A DNA stretch of 15,471 bases from Spirochaetaceae bacterium (GCA_031275595.1 JAISOO010000011.1:1-15471); one strand, 5' to 3'; positions 7,712 through 14,747 are shown, counted from the first letter of the stretch. A program made the numbers and translations. The notes: generated by a model from the letters alone, not told the origin.

Positions 7712-8388
7712 TTGGCCTCCCCCACCACCATACGCATATGGGTCTTTATCACCTGTTCCCGGGGGGCTAAATCCAGGGCCCGGCGCAGCCAGACCCGGGC
7801 TTCCTGGGTGTCGCCGTTTTTAAAATAGGCCCACCCCAGGGAATCGAGGTATGCCGGATTATGGGGCTTCTGGTCCACCGCTTTACGGCAAAAACGGAGT
7901 CCCCGGAAAATATCCATGCCGGTATCAACCAGAATAAACCCCAGGCCGTTCAGGGCGGTGGTATTATTTCCATCCAAATCCAGGGCCTTTTCATAAAATT
8001 CCACCGCCTGTTTGTGCTGTTTCTGGCTCCACGCCGCATAGGCCAGGGTGGTATAGAGCTGAACCGACTCGAATCCCCCCGAAATAAGACGGTTAAGCTC
8101 GAATTCCGCCATCTTGGAACGTCCGGTCCGCACATAAATATAGGCCAGGGTCATCCGGCATTGATAGGCCCTGAGGGGATTGGAACCGTTGGTTATCACC
8201 TGTTCCAGGTATAACAGGGCATTTTCGTATTGCTCAAGTTTGGTATAACAGAGTCCCAGATAATAGACCAGCTCCGCGTTTTCCTCGGCGCTAAAGTCGT
8301 CGGTTTTTACCCCCTTTAACTCCTGTAACGCCTTGGCCCAGCGCTTGCGGTGAAATAACTGTATACCTTCCTGAAGGGTTCCCGCCAT
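7708..8388 (-). CDS. TPR-repeat protein
   Basis: The 226-aa product from the ATG at 8388 consists almost wholly of tetratricopeptide repeats. Examples are NAELVYYLGLCYTKLEQYEN, the segment around SVQLYTTLAYAAWSQKQHKQ, NTTALNGLGFILVD and NPAYLDSLGWAYFKNGDTQE. There is no signal peptide, so it is expected in the cytoplasm as a protein-interaction scaffold. The frame is open further upstream (to 8550), but that extension is the antisense-like, Arg-rich reading of the surE tail and has no family character. The ATG at 8388 lies five bases after the surE stop and fits translational coupling. The stop overlaps the start of the NHL protein gene by four bases, so the two TPR-containing proteins are probably made together. 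Confidence 0.8.
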   Translation of the reverse strand: MAGTLQEGIQLFHRKRWAKALQELKGVKTDDFSAEENAELVYYLGLCYTKLEQYENALLYLEQVITNGSNPLRAYQCRMTLAYIYVRTGRSKMAEFELNRLISGGFESVQLYTTLAYAAWSQKQHKQAVEFYEKALDLDGNNTTALNGLGFILVDTGMDIFRGLRFCRKAVDQKPHNPAYLDSLGWAYFKNGDTQEARVWLRRALDLAPREQVIKTHMRMVVGEAK

Positions 8389-8393
8389 CCCGT

Positions 8394-9194
8394 TTACCCC
8401 ATAGGAACGCCGCTTTTTTCCGGGCAGGCTGCCGCCGCTTTGGGGGAAGATGCGGCGGCGGCGGCGGCGGTGGCGCGGCGATCCTCCGGTACCACCGGAT
8501 AGAGATAAACCGGGCTTACCGATGCCAGGTTCCGGGAAACCGCCTCCCAATCGGAACCCGGTTCGTCTTCACTTTCAATGAGCCCTGAGTTTATAAAACA
8601 ATAGGTATACCCGTCGGGGGCGTCAAAAGAAACCAGCGTATCCTGATACCGTCTGCGGGCAGGAAAGGTAACGGCCATGCCCTCGGGCACTCCGGGGGTA
8701 TTGGGAATATTCACATTGATAAAGGTATCCTCCTCCCAGAGATCAATCAACGCATCCAGCCGGCTCACCGCGAAGGAAACCGCCCCATCCCAATACAGGG
8801 GCGGGGTAAGCCCCGCCAGGGAAAAGGCGATAGAGGGGATATGGTGCAGGGCCCCCTGCCGGGCCGCCGCGGCGGTACCGGAATAGACAATATCCGTCCC
8901 GAGGTTGGGCCCCGCGTTGATCCCCGAAATCAGGATCTCCGGCTTAACGGGAAGAGCCCCCATGGACGCCGCCATAACACAATCCGCCGGGGTTCCCGTA
9001 CATTCCCACATATCAGGCCCACGGGCCTTGATCAGGATGGGTTTTTTTATGGAAATGGAATGGGAAACCCCGGAACGGTCTGAATCGGGGGCAAGCACAC
9101 AGATCCTATGCCCGGTTCGGCGGCGCAATTCCTCCGCGAACCGCCGGAGTCCTTCACAGCCGATACCGTCATCGTTTGTCAGTAGTATATTCAT
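8394..9194 (-). CDS. surE: 5'/3'-nucleotidase SurE
   Basis: The 266-aa product begins MNILLTNDDG, the hallmark of SurE, a cytoplasmic metal-dependent phosphatase acting on nucleoside monophosphates (and in some species on short polyphosphate). Metal-site residues are Asp8 and Asp9, Ser41 in DRSGVSHS and Asn93 in SGINAGPNLG. YSGTAAAARQG (104-114) is also conserved. The body ends about residue 235. The last 30 residues are an unusual Ala-rich tail coded by a GCC/GCG repeat run, with a pure (GCG)n-like stretch at 8452-8470. The start codon lies inside the 3' end of the galactokinase-like gene (26-bp overlap) with AGGA upstream. It is the second gene of the minus-strand operon. Confidence 0.93.
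   Translation of the reverse strand: MNILLTNDDGIGCEGLRRFAEELRRRTGHRICVLAPDSDRSGVSHSISIKKPILIKARGPDMWECTGTPADCVMAASMGALPVKPEILISGINAGPNLGTDIVYSGTAAAARQGALHHIPSIAFSLAGLTPPLYWDGAVSFAVSRLDALIDLWEEDTFINVNIPNTPGVPEGMAVTFPARRRYQDTLVSFDAPDGYTYCFINSGLIESEDEPGSDWEAVSRNLASVSPVYLYPVVPEDRRATAAAAAASSPKAAAACPEKSGVPMG
8452..8470. repeat. GCG trinucleotide microsatellite in the surE tail
   Basis: About six consecutive GCG units, then an interrupted continuation to 8480. On the minus strand they code for the alanine run in the C-terminal tail of SurE. Slippage would add or remove alanines without shifting the frame. Confidence 0.7.
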
Positions 9195-10425
9195 GGGATC
9201 CTATAACGCTCCCCTCCCCAGAAGTTACCCCGCCGGAAGACGGGTTTTTGTGTACTGGTCCCCCTCCGGATAAAATCCGGACCGCCCCGGCGGGACGGAC
9301 ATTGTACAGCAGGGGATGAAATCCAAAGATCCGTTCATAATCCTCAAGCCGCCGCTGATAGTCGGCGATGGCTTCTTCCTTGAGGAAGGTATACGTACAC
9401 CCCCCAAAACCCTGCCCGGTCATCCGGGACCCCATCACCCCCTCAATCTCCTGGGCCCGCTTTACCAGCCAGTCTATCTCGGGACAGGAGACTTCGTACA
9501 GATCCCGGAGGCTTTCATGGGAATGGAATATCAGCTTGGTTAACGCGGGAAAATCCGCTTTTTTCAGGATCCGTTCCGCGTCGTTAACCCGCTGGAGTTC
9601 CTGGATTATATGCAGGCAGCGCCGCCGGATCTCCTCGGGTAAATCCCCCATGAAATCCATCAAATCCACGGCGGCGTAATCCCGAAAGCTCACCCCCTGC
9701 CGTTTCTGGGAGAGGATTTCGAGCCCTTTCCGTATGTCCTGCCGCCGCTGTTTGAGTTCATCCTCCACCCCCGCCCGGGGCACCCGGGAATCCATGATAA
9801 GGATCTTGTTTTTGGCAAGGGGAGATTTTATCCGTTTTACCTCCCGCGTAACCTCGTCCACCAGGAGAAAATGGTCCTTTTTGGCGGAAAGGGCGATAAG
9901 ATAATCCACGGCGCTGATGTTTTTTCCGAAAAAAACCCCTTTGGCGAGGACAAGCCGGTTTAAAAGCTCCTTATCGCCGATATTAACGGAAAAAAAACCC
10001 CGTAGCGCCGCCGCCGAGGCGACTTCTATGGCCGACGATGATGCCAGGCCCACCTGCTGGGGAATGTCTCCGGAAAGGGTAAAATTAAGGCCCTTTACCG
10101 GATACCCCAATTCGGCAAATACATGAACGGCAACCTTGATATAATTCGCCCAACGATCTTCCCTTTTGTATTTCAGATTCATCAGGGTGGTGCGTTTCCG
10201 TTCTCCCAGATCGGCGGCATAGAAACGAAGGGAATTATCCTTACGGAGGCTCACGGCGACCCGCATATACCGGTCAATCGCGGAAGAAAGGTACAATCCG
10301 GCCTTTGGTTCGCCATGTTCACCCAAATAATGAACCCGCCCGGGGGCTTCGGCAATAACAACAGATTCGGATCGGTCGGCGTCTAACTCGTATTCGGTAC
10401 GGTGAAGGGCACCGATGTCCAACAT
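9169..10425 (-). CDS. Galactokinase-like GHMP-family sugar kinase
   Basis: The 418-aa product has the three GHMP kinase motifs: APGRVHYLGEH (27-37), the phosphate loop GLASSSA (126-132) and GSRMTGQGFGGCTYTF (332-347). Other galactokinase features are the catalytic-type Asp174 in SAVDYL, and SHESLRDLYEVSCPEIDWLV (302-321), which is very like GalK. The galactose-contacting GEHTDY of classical enzymes is replaced by GEHGEP, keeping Glu36 and His37 but losing the Asp/Tyr pair. The usual MDQ is VDY. So a cytoplasmic sugar-1-kinase role is likely but galactose as substrate is not assured. The last 30 residues extend past the normal end and overlap surE. The ATG at 10425 has GGGG upstream, and a promoter lies at 10527-10555. 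It is the first gene of the operon with surE, tpr and the NHL protein. Confidence 0.82.
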   Translation of the reverse strand: MLDIGALHRTEYELDADRSESVVIAEAPGRVHYLGEHGEPKAGLYLSSAIDRYMRVAVSLRKDNSLRFYAADLGERKRTTLMNLKYKREDRWANYIKVAVHVFAELGYPVKGLNFTLSGDIPQQVGLASSSAIEVASAAALRGFFSVNIGDKELLNRLVLAKGVFFGKNISAVDYLIALSAKKDHFLLVDEVTREVKRIKSPLAKNKILIMDSRVPRAGVEDELKQRRQDIRKGLEILSQKRQGVSFRDYAAVDLMDFMGDLPEEIRRRCLHIIQELQRVNDAERILKKADFPALTKLIFHSHESLRDLYEVSCPEIDWLVKRAQEIEGVMGSRMTGQGFGGCTYTFLKEEAIADYQRRLEDYERIFGFHPLLYNVRPAGAVRILSGGGPVHKNPSSGGVTSGEGSVIGSHEYTTDKR

Positions 10426-10526
10426 TTTTTATAACCCCTTGTAGTAAAAATTGAGATCTTCCTGATCCGCTTTGCTACATGCCGGTCTTAAGAACCCAAA
10501 CAAATCGTCGTAAATCTCTAACTTTG

Positions 10527-10555
10527 ATGATACAAGAAAATCGCGGTTTATTCAA
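10527..10555 (-). promoter_or_regulatory. Promoter of the kinase-surE-TPR-NHL operon
   Basis: On the minus strand TTGAAT (10555-10550) is followed after exactly 17 bases by TATCAT (10532-10527). Transcription would start near 10520, leaving a leader of about 95 nt before the ATG at 10425. I see no recognisable riboswitch in that leader. Confidence 0.55.
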
Positions 10556-10590
10556 CAAAAAATCCGCTAAAGAAATCATGTTTTTCTACA

Positions 10591-10709
10591 GAGGCTTTCC
10601 CAAAACTTCAGTTTTTGGGAAAGCAACCTTAGATTTATGGGAAAAAGCGGGTTTTAGACCGCTTTTTCAGAAGCCTTTCCCAAAACTAACCGAGTTTTGG
10701 GAAAGGCTC
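10591..10709 (+). mobile_element. 119-bp three-hairpin MITE-like element, flanked by TACA
   Basis: Hairpin A: GCTTTCCCAAAAC (10594-10606), loop TTCA, partner 10611-10624 with one bulged T. Hairpin B: GAAAAAGCGG (10641-10650) with CCGCTTTTTC (10659-10668). Hairpin C: GCCTTTCCCAAAAC (10673-10686) with GTTTTGGGAAAGGC (10694-10707). TACA lies at both edges (10587-10590 and 10710-10713). It fills much of the 314-bp gap between the iron-sulfur flavoprotein gene and the promoter of the kinase operon; both neighbours are on the minus strand. Confidence 0.85.
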
Positions 10710-10739
10710 TACAATATGATATTTCCAAGACTCCGGTTT

Positions 10740-11357
10740 TTAGTGGATAAAATTGGTCCATACCCTTTTTTCTTCCGCGGGATAGGGAACGGTATTTTTC
10801 CCCGCTTCAAGGGTTTTAAGCAGCCAGGCCATGTTCCTTCCCATGGTCCGCATCAACAACATCCCCTCTTTATCTTGGAGTGCTTCTTCGGCATTATTGC
10901 CGTGGATGGCCCCCCAATAAAAACCCGGGGTAATTATGGCCTGGGCCAGATTCAGGTAGTTATTCAACTGGTGAAAGACCGTAACGCCGCCGGCCCGGCG
11001 AAGGGCCGCCGCCGCGGCGCCAACCTTGAATTTTAAATTAATCCCCGGGAAAAACAGCCGGTCCAGGAAACATTTAAACGTACCGGCGATCCCCCCGTAA
11101 TAGACAGGACTCCCCAGAATGATACCCTCCGAGTCATTAACCTTATTCCGTGATTGGTTAACCGCATCATCGTCAAAAACGCAAGCCTTAAGCTCCCGGC
11201 AGCTTCCGCAGCCCATACATCCCCGGATTTCCCTGTTTCCTATCCAGACAAGCTCCGTGGAAATGCCCCCCCTTTCAAGTTCCTCCGCCATGGTCATTAT
11301 TCCCCTATAGGTTGTTCCATGGTTGTGGGGACTCCCGTTAAAGGCGATTACCTTCAT
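10740..11357 (-). CDS. Iron-sulfur flavoprotein (NADPH-dependent FMN reductase family)
   Basis: From the ATG at 11357 (GAGAGG ribosome binding site upstream) the product is 205 aa. It begins MKVIAFNGSPHNHGTTY, the FMN phosphate-binding loop of the flavodoxin-like fold. The compact cysteine motif CMGCGSCRELKAC (C47, C50, C53, C59; CX2CX2CX5C) is that of iron-sulfur flavoproteins that bind one 4Fe-4S cluster next to FMN. GSPVYYGGIAGTFKCFLDR (82-100) is the second FMN-contacting block. Known relatives are cytoplasmic electron-transfer proteins of anaerobes, with roles proposed in reducing oxygen, peroxide or quinone-like compounds. The open frame continues to 11450, but those extra codons are read from the adjacent hairpin element and are not family-like, so the longer start should not be used. 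It is a single gene with hairpin elements on both sides. Confidence 0.85.
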   Translation of the reverse strand: MKVIAFNGSPHNHGTTYRGIMTMAEELERGGISTELVWIGNREIRGCMGCGSCRELKACVFDDDAVNQSRNKVNDSEGIILGSPVYYGGIAGTFKCFLDRLFFPGINLKFKVGAAAAALRRAGGVTVFHQLNNYLNLAQAIITPGFYWGAIHGNNAEEALQDKEGMLLMRTMGRNMAWLLKTLEAGKNTVPYPAEEKRVWTNFIH

Positions 11358-11414
11358 ATTGTTACCTCTCTTAGTAGCGTATTTTATCATGGGGAAGATA
11401 AAAAAGAGAAGAGA

Positions 11415-11533
11415 GAGGCTTTCCCAAAACTTCAGTTTTTGGGAAAGCAACCTTAGATTGATGGGAAAAAGCGGGCTTTATACCGCTTTTTCAAGAGCAT
11501 TTCCTAAAACCAACCGGGTTTTGGGAAATGCTC
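11415..11533 (+). mobile_element. 119-bp three-hairpin MITE-like element, flanked by GAGA
   Basis: Same architecture as the copies at 5452 and 10591. Hairpin B is GAAAAAGCGG (11465-11474) with CCGCTTTTTC (11483-11492). Hairpin C has GCATTTCCTAAAAC pairing with GTTTTGGGAAATGC, so the change from the usual GCCTTT/AAAGGC is matched on both arms. GAGA is found directly at both edges (11411-11414 and 11534-11537). It lies between the divergent starts of the flavoprotein gene and birA, close to both promoters. Confidence 0.85.
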
Positions 11534-11546
11534 GAGACATCCGATA

Positions 11547-11575
11547 TTGACGGGGGGAAAAATTTACGTTAACCT
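11547..11575 (+). promoter_or_regulatory. Promoter of the birA-bioYMN operon
   Basis: TTGACG (11547-11552), a 17-base spacer and TAACCT (11570-11575). Transcription would start near 11582, only a few bases before the birA ATG at 11586. This would again give an almost leaderless mRNA, in keeping with the lack of a Shine-Dalgarno sequence. The -10 box lies inside the left arm of the BirA-type operator. Confidence 0.5.
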
Positions 11576-11595
11576 TGTTTTTTATATGGTTAACG
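11567..11595 (+). promoter_or_regulatory. BirA-type biotin operator
   Basis: A perfect inverted repeat CGTTAACC (11567-11574), 13-base AT-rich spacer, GGTTAACG (11588-11595). The known BirA operator is of the form TTGTAAACC-N14 to 16-GGTTTACAA, with GTTAACC-like half-sites in several lineages. Position on the -10 box and start codon of birA is ideal for repression. The spacer is a base or more shorter than usual. Confidence 0.78.
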
Positions 11596-12590
11596 ATGCT
11601 GATAAGGGTATTTCCACTAAGGCCTATCTCCTGGAAAGGCTCCGGGGGAGCAGGGATACCCTGATCTCCGGGGAGGCCATGGCAAAGGAACTGAAGGTTT
11701 CCCGGGTGGCGGTCTGGAAGGCGGTACAGGCCCTGAAAAAAGCGGGGTATCCCGTTGCCGTGGAGAATGGGGGATACCGGCTGTCCGGCGGGGACCAGGA
11801 CTTTCTCTACCCTTGGGAATTCGGGGAACGGGAAAATCTCTTCCGCCACTGGGTCAGTACCGACAGTACCATGAACCGGGCGAAAGAACTGGCTCAAGAG
11901 GAAAGTCCTTCGGGTACGGTGATCACCGCGGAGCGCCAGACCGCGGGCCGGGGCAGAAACGGGCGAAATTGGGTATCCAATCCCGGGGGGTTGTTTTTCA
12001 CCCTCCTGGTCCGGCCCGGCTGTACCGTGCGGGAGTATTCCCTTTACACCATGGCGGTCCATATCGCCGCCGCGGAAACCCTTAGCGCCCTATGCGGAAA
12101 GGAGGCCCGCCTCCGCTGGCCCAATGATGTGTACATCGGGGATAAAAAAATAGGGGGAATCCTTTCGGAGTTTCACGGGGAAGGGGATTTCGTCTCCTGG
12201 CTTAATCTGGGGGTAGGCCTTAATATTAACAACCGGGTTTCACCCCCGGAATCGGTGAGTTGTTTAGACCTTTTAGGACACCCCCTCTCCAGAAAGGCCG
12301 TGTTGGTTCAGTTTCTGGAAGGCCTGGCCCGGATACAAAGATCAGCCCCTTCCTTGGAAGAATTAACAAAACAATGGAACCGGAACGCCCTGGGACGGGG
12401 GGGGCAGGTTCTGATCATCCCCGGGGATCACCCGCGCAGGGATGTTCCCTGGACGGGTCCCGTCCCGGGGGAGAACCGGGGAAGGGGCAGGTTTTGGGGT
12501 ATCGATGCTTCGGGCAGGGGGATAGTAAAAACTCCCTTGGGAACCATACGGATATCCCCGGCTTCAGCCTCCCTTTATTTCATCAAGTGA
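11586..12590 (+). CDS. birA: Biotin-protein ligase / biotin repressor BirA
   Basis: The 334-aa product is a group II (bifunctional) BirA. Residues about 10-68 form a winged helix-turn-helix (ISGEAMAKELKVSRVAVWKA and the wing ending NGGYRL). The catalytic domain follows with GRGRNGRNW (121-129), the biotinyl-AMP loop, and RWPNDVY with KKIGGIL (177-193), the ATP/biotin and lysine region. The C-terminal SH3-like domain includes GIDASGRGIVKTPLGTI. It activates biotin to biotinyl-AMP, attaches it to carboxylase carrier domains, and as a dimer represses transcription. The ATG at 11586 is chosen because it follows the promoter and precedes the first family residues; a TTG at 11547 belongs to the -35 box. 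An operator overlaps the start. The stop codon TGA is completed by bases of an inserted hairpin element. The bioY gene follows 111 bp downstream. Confidence 0.92.
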   Translation: MVNDADKGISTKAYLLERLRGSRDTLISGEAMAKELKVSRVAVWKAVQALKKAGYPVAVENGGYRLSGGDQDFLYPWEFGERENLFRHWVSTDSTMNRAKELAQEESPSGTVITAERQTAGRGRNGRNWVSNPGGLFFTLLVRPGCTVREYSLYTMAVHIAAAETLSALCGKEARLRWPNDVYIGDKKIGGILSEFHGEGDFVSWLNLGVGLNINNRVSPPESVSCLDLLGHPLSRKAVLVQFLEGLARIQRSAPSLEELTKQWNRNALGRGGQVLIIPGDHPRRDVPWTGPVPGENRGRGRFWGIDASGRGIVKTPLGTIRISPASASLYFIK

Positions 12591-12633
12591 GGCTGTTCCA
12601 AAACGTCAGTTTAATTGGAACAGCTTCTTACGC
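12589..12633 (+). repeat. Shortened copy of the hairpin element at the end of birA
   Basis: Starts GAGGCTG like other copies. Hairpin A is present: CTGTTCCAAAAC with an imperfect partner GTTTAATTGGAACAG around loop GTCA. It ends CTTCTTACGC. Left flank AAGT (12585-12588) and right flank AAAT (12634-12637) differ at one base, so a target-site duplication is possible but not proved. The first two bases of the element form the last two bases of the birA stop codon. Confidence 0.55.
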
Positions 12634-12642
12634 AAATTTCAG

Positions 12643-12690
12643 AGGAAAAAGCGGGCCGTTTTAACGCGGGCTTAACCGCTTTTCTAAAAG
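12643..12690 (+). promoter_or_regulatory. Hairpin immediately before the bioY ribosome binding site
   Basis: GAAAAAGCGG (12645-12654) can pair with CCGCTTTTC (12676-12684), one A bulged, around a 21-base loop. The right arm ends two bases before AAAAGGAG, the bioY Shine-Dalgarno sequence. The sequence resembles hairpin B of the 119-bp elements and also the segment at 15098-15146, so it may be element-derived. A role in bioY translation is only a possibility. Confidence 0.45.
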
Positions 12691-12701
12691 GAGTAATTTT
12701 T

Positions 12702-13283
12702 ATGGAAACCAAAATCACCCTGAGGGCCAAAAGAAGGGCCATTGCCCAAACCACCATGGCGGCCCTCTTTGCGGCCCTGATCGCGGCGGGAGCCTTTATC
12801 TCAATTCCCCTGCCCTTTTCCCCGGTGCCCGTAACGCTGCAGAATTTATTCGCCCTCCTTTCAGGGCTTATCCTGGGGCCCCTTCCGGGAGGGGCGGCGG
12901 CGGCCCTCTTTCTTCTCGCCGGCGCCCTGGGGGTTCCGGTATTTTCCGGCGCCGTCGGAGGGTTCGCCCATTTTTTCGGTCCCACCGGGGGGTTCCTCCT
13001 GGGCTACCTCTTGGCGGCCCTCACCGCGGGGTTCATTGCGGGCCGGCCCCGGGGAAACCGGCAGGCGTCCCTCCTCCGGATCATCCTGGCGGTCCTGGCG
13101 GGATTCCTTGTGGTGTATGTCCCCGGGGTTATCCGGCTTAAGGTGGTCCTGGACACGGACTGGGGCAAGGCCCTGGCCGTAGGCTTTATCCCCTTCGCCA
13201 TCGGGGATACCCTCAAGGGAATCGCGGCGGTTCTTATCGCCCCACGGCTGCGCCGGGTCGCGGCGGAACAGACGGATGGCTAA
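12702..13283 (+). CDS. bioY: Biotin ECF transporter substrate-binding protein BioY
   Basis: The 193-aa product from the ATG at 12702 (AAAAGGAG eight bases upstream) is the usual size of BioY, the membrane S-component that binds biotin. About six hydrophobic helices are visible. The family signature runs LGVPVFSGAVGGFAHFFGPT followed by GGFLLGY, with the Gly-rich loop next to helix 3 and the GPTGG turn. PLPFSPVPVTLQNLFALLSG near the N-terminus is also typical. The frame is open upstream to 12615, but that part crosses the intergenic hairpin and is not family-like. The stop overlaps the start of bioM by eight bases, and bioM and bioN follow, so this is a complete dedicated biotin uptake unit. 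With birA as first gene, repression by BirA when biotin is plentiful is expected. Confidence 0.93.
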   Translation: METKITLRAKRRAIAQTTMAALFAALIAAGAFISIPLPFSPVPVTLQNLFALLSGLILGPLPGGAAAALFLLAGALGVPVFSGAVGGFAHFFGPTGGFLLGYLLAALTAGFIAGRPRGNRQASLLRIILAVLAGFLVVYVPGVIRLKVVLDTDWGKALAVGFIPFAIGDTLKGIAAVLIAPRLRRVAAEQTDG

Positions 13284-14034
13284 GCCCCTTTTTTCAGTGA
13301 AAAATCTGGTCAAGGTCTTCCCCAATGGAAACCGGGGCATCTCCGGTATCGACCTGGATCTTTATGCCGGGGAATGTGTGATCATCGCCGGCTCCAACGG
13401 TTCTGGCAAAACCCTCCTCGCGGGGATGCTCCTGGGTTTAATGGAACCCACCGGGGGTGAAATCCGGTTTCAGGGCTGCTCCCTGGACGATGCCGGGGCT
13501 GCCCTGCGACACGGTGCAGGATTGGTTTTTCAAGATACCGATGCCCAGATCATCGGGGAGACCGTGGCGGAAGACGTTGGCTTTGGTCCCAAAAACCTGG
13601 GTTTTCCCAAGGAGGAAATTCGGCGCCGGGTAAAAGCGGCTTTGACCGCGGTGGGGCTTGAGGATAAAGGGGACTACCCTCCCCGGCGGCTTTCCGGGGG
13701 GGAAAAACGGCGGCTGGTCGTGGCGGGGGTTCTGGCCATGGGCTGTGAAACGATGATACTGGATGAGCCCTTTGCCAATCTGGATTGGCCGGGGGTGGTC
13801 CAGGTACTTCGGGTCATCCGGGATTTAAAACAAGCCGGAAAAACCCTGATCATCCTGACCCATGAGCTGGAGAAGGTCCTGGCCTTTGCGGACAGGCTCG
13901 TCATCCTTAACCAGGGGCTTATTCGGGACGACGGCCCCCCCGGGGAAGTTCTTGACCGGCTTAAGGATAATTACGGGGTTCGGGATCCCCGGTTTTCATA
14001 TGTCCGGGTGGAGGATTGTACATGGCTCGATTAA
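13276..14034 (+). CDS. bioM: ECF transporter ATPase for biotin, BioM
   Basis: The 252-aa product is an ABC ATPase of the EcfA type, on the cytoplasmic face of the membrane. Walker A is GSNGSGKT (39-46), the Q-loop Gln is at 86 in VFQDTDAQI, the ABC signature is LSGGEKRR (139-146), Walker B is MILDEPFANLD (160-170) and the switch His is His196 in LTHELE. FQDTDAQIIGETVAEDVGFG is characteristic of EcfA proteins rather than other ABC ATPases. Its ATG lies within the end of bioY (8-bp overlap) and its stop lies within the start of bioN, so the three are translationally coupled. Only one ATPase gene is present, so it probably works as a homodimer as in BioMNY. Confidence 0.93.
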   Translation: MAKPLFSVKNLVKVFPNGNRGISGIDLDLYAGECVIIAGSNGSGKTLLAGMLLGLMEPTGGEIRFQGCSLDDAGAALRHGAGLVFQDTDAQIIGETVAEDVGFGPKNLGFPKEEIRRRVKAALTAVGLEDKGDYPPRRLSGGEKRRLVVAGVLAMGCETMILDEPFANLDWPGVVQVLRVIRDLKQAGKTLIILTHELEKVLAFADRLVILNQGLIRDDGPPGEVLDRLKDNYGVRDPRFSYVRVEDCTWLD

Positions 14035-14729
14035 GCTTCCGGGATTCCGTTCCGTATGCCTACTGCCCCGGTTCAAGTCTGCTCCACCGTCTGCCTGCGG
14101 GGATCAAGCTCCTCCTCTTCCTCTCCTTATCTTTTTCCGTCTTTTTTTTCGGCCTTCCCGGCCTCTGCGGGGGGGGGCTACTCCTCTTTTCAGGAGCCCT
14201 TTCCGCGGGGATAAAACCCTGGGAATTGTTCCGGGGTGTCCGGTACCTTTTGATCATGACGCTCCTGGTCCTCGCCTTCAGATCCTGGACGCTCTTTCCC
14301 CTACGGTTTAATGTTCCGGGGTTTATAGCGGGTTCCCGGTTTGCCGTGACCATCCTGGTTTCTTTTGCCGCGGCTTCCCTTCTTTTTAAGGTAACAACCA
14401 TGACAGAATTCCGGGAATCCATCCGTAGGGCCGAAGGGATCCTGGGGTATCCCCTCCTCGCCCTGTTGAAACCCCTGCGTCAGGACTGGGCCGGCCGGCT
14501 GCGATACCGGCTGGAACGGCCCCGTCTTAGCTTGGGGATTGCCCTTTTATTGGGGTTCCTGCCTCAGTTTTTTGAAATCTGGGAGACCGCATCCAAAGCC
14601 TACACGGCCCGGGCAGGAAAAACGGGGATGTCCCGGATAATAGCCCTTATCCCCGTTGTAAGCGAAGGGATGATGGAACGAGCGGGGGAAACCGCCCGGG
14701 CTCTGGAAGCCCGGGGCTTATCCCTCTAA
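14022..14729 (+). CDS. bioN: ECF transporter transmembrane coupling protein BioN (EcfT)
   Basis: The 235-aa product starts at the ATG at 14022; a TTG two codons earlier is also possible. It has hydrophobic helices at about 27-45 (IKLLLFLSLSFSVFFF), 48-60, 75-90 and 105-125, and the long cytoplasmic helices of EcfT after that. Two short Ala-Arg-Gly-like motifs that couple to the ATPase are recognisable: TARAGKTG near 200 and EARGL at the end. TP/PGSSLLHRLPAGIKLLLF near the N-terminus is typical (asp/his-pro-rich start). It completes the bioY-bioM-bioN transporter, transferring energy from BioM to BioY. A run of nine G at 14169-14177 in codons for Gly-Gly-Gly is a potential slippage point that would frameshift the protein. 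Confidence 0.88.
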   Translation: MARLSFRDSVPYAYCPGSSLLHRLPAGIKLLLFLSLSFSVFFFGLPGLCGGGLLLFSGALSAGIKPWELFRGVRYLLIMTLLVLAFRSWTLFPLRFNVPGFIAGSRFAVTILVSFAAASLLFKVTTMTEFRESIRRAEGILGYPLLALLKPLRQDWAGRLRYRLERPRLSLGIALLLGFLPQFFEIWETASKAYTARAGKTGMSRIIALIPVVSEGMMERAGETARALEARGLSL

Positions 14730-14747
14730 TACCCGGCGGCGGCTCCG

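Noticed and set aside
11156..11163. GGTTAACC as another BirA half-site
   Set aside because: It lies inside the flavoprotein coding sequence as a single short palindrome with no second half-site at the right distance.
11547..11585. TTG at 11547 as start of birA
   Set aside because: It is the -35 box of the predicted promoter, has no ribosome binding site and would add 13 residues with no family character.
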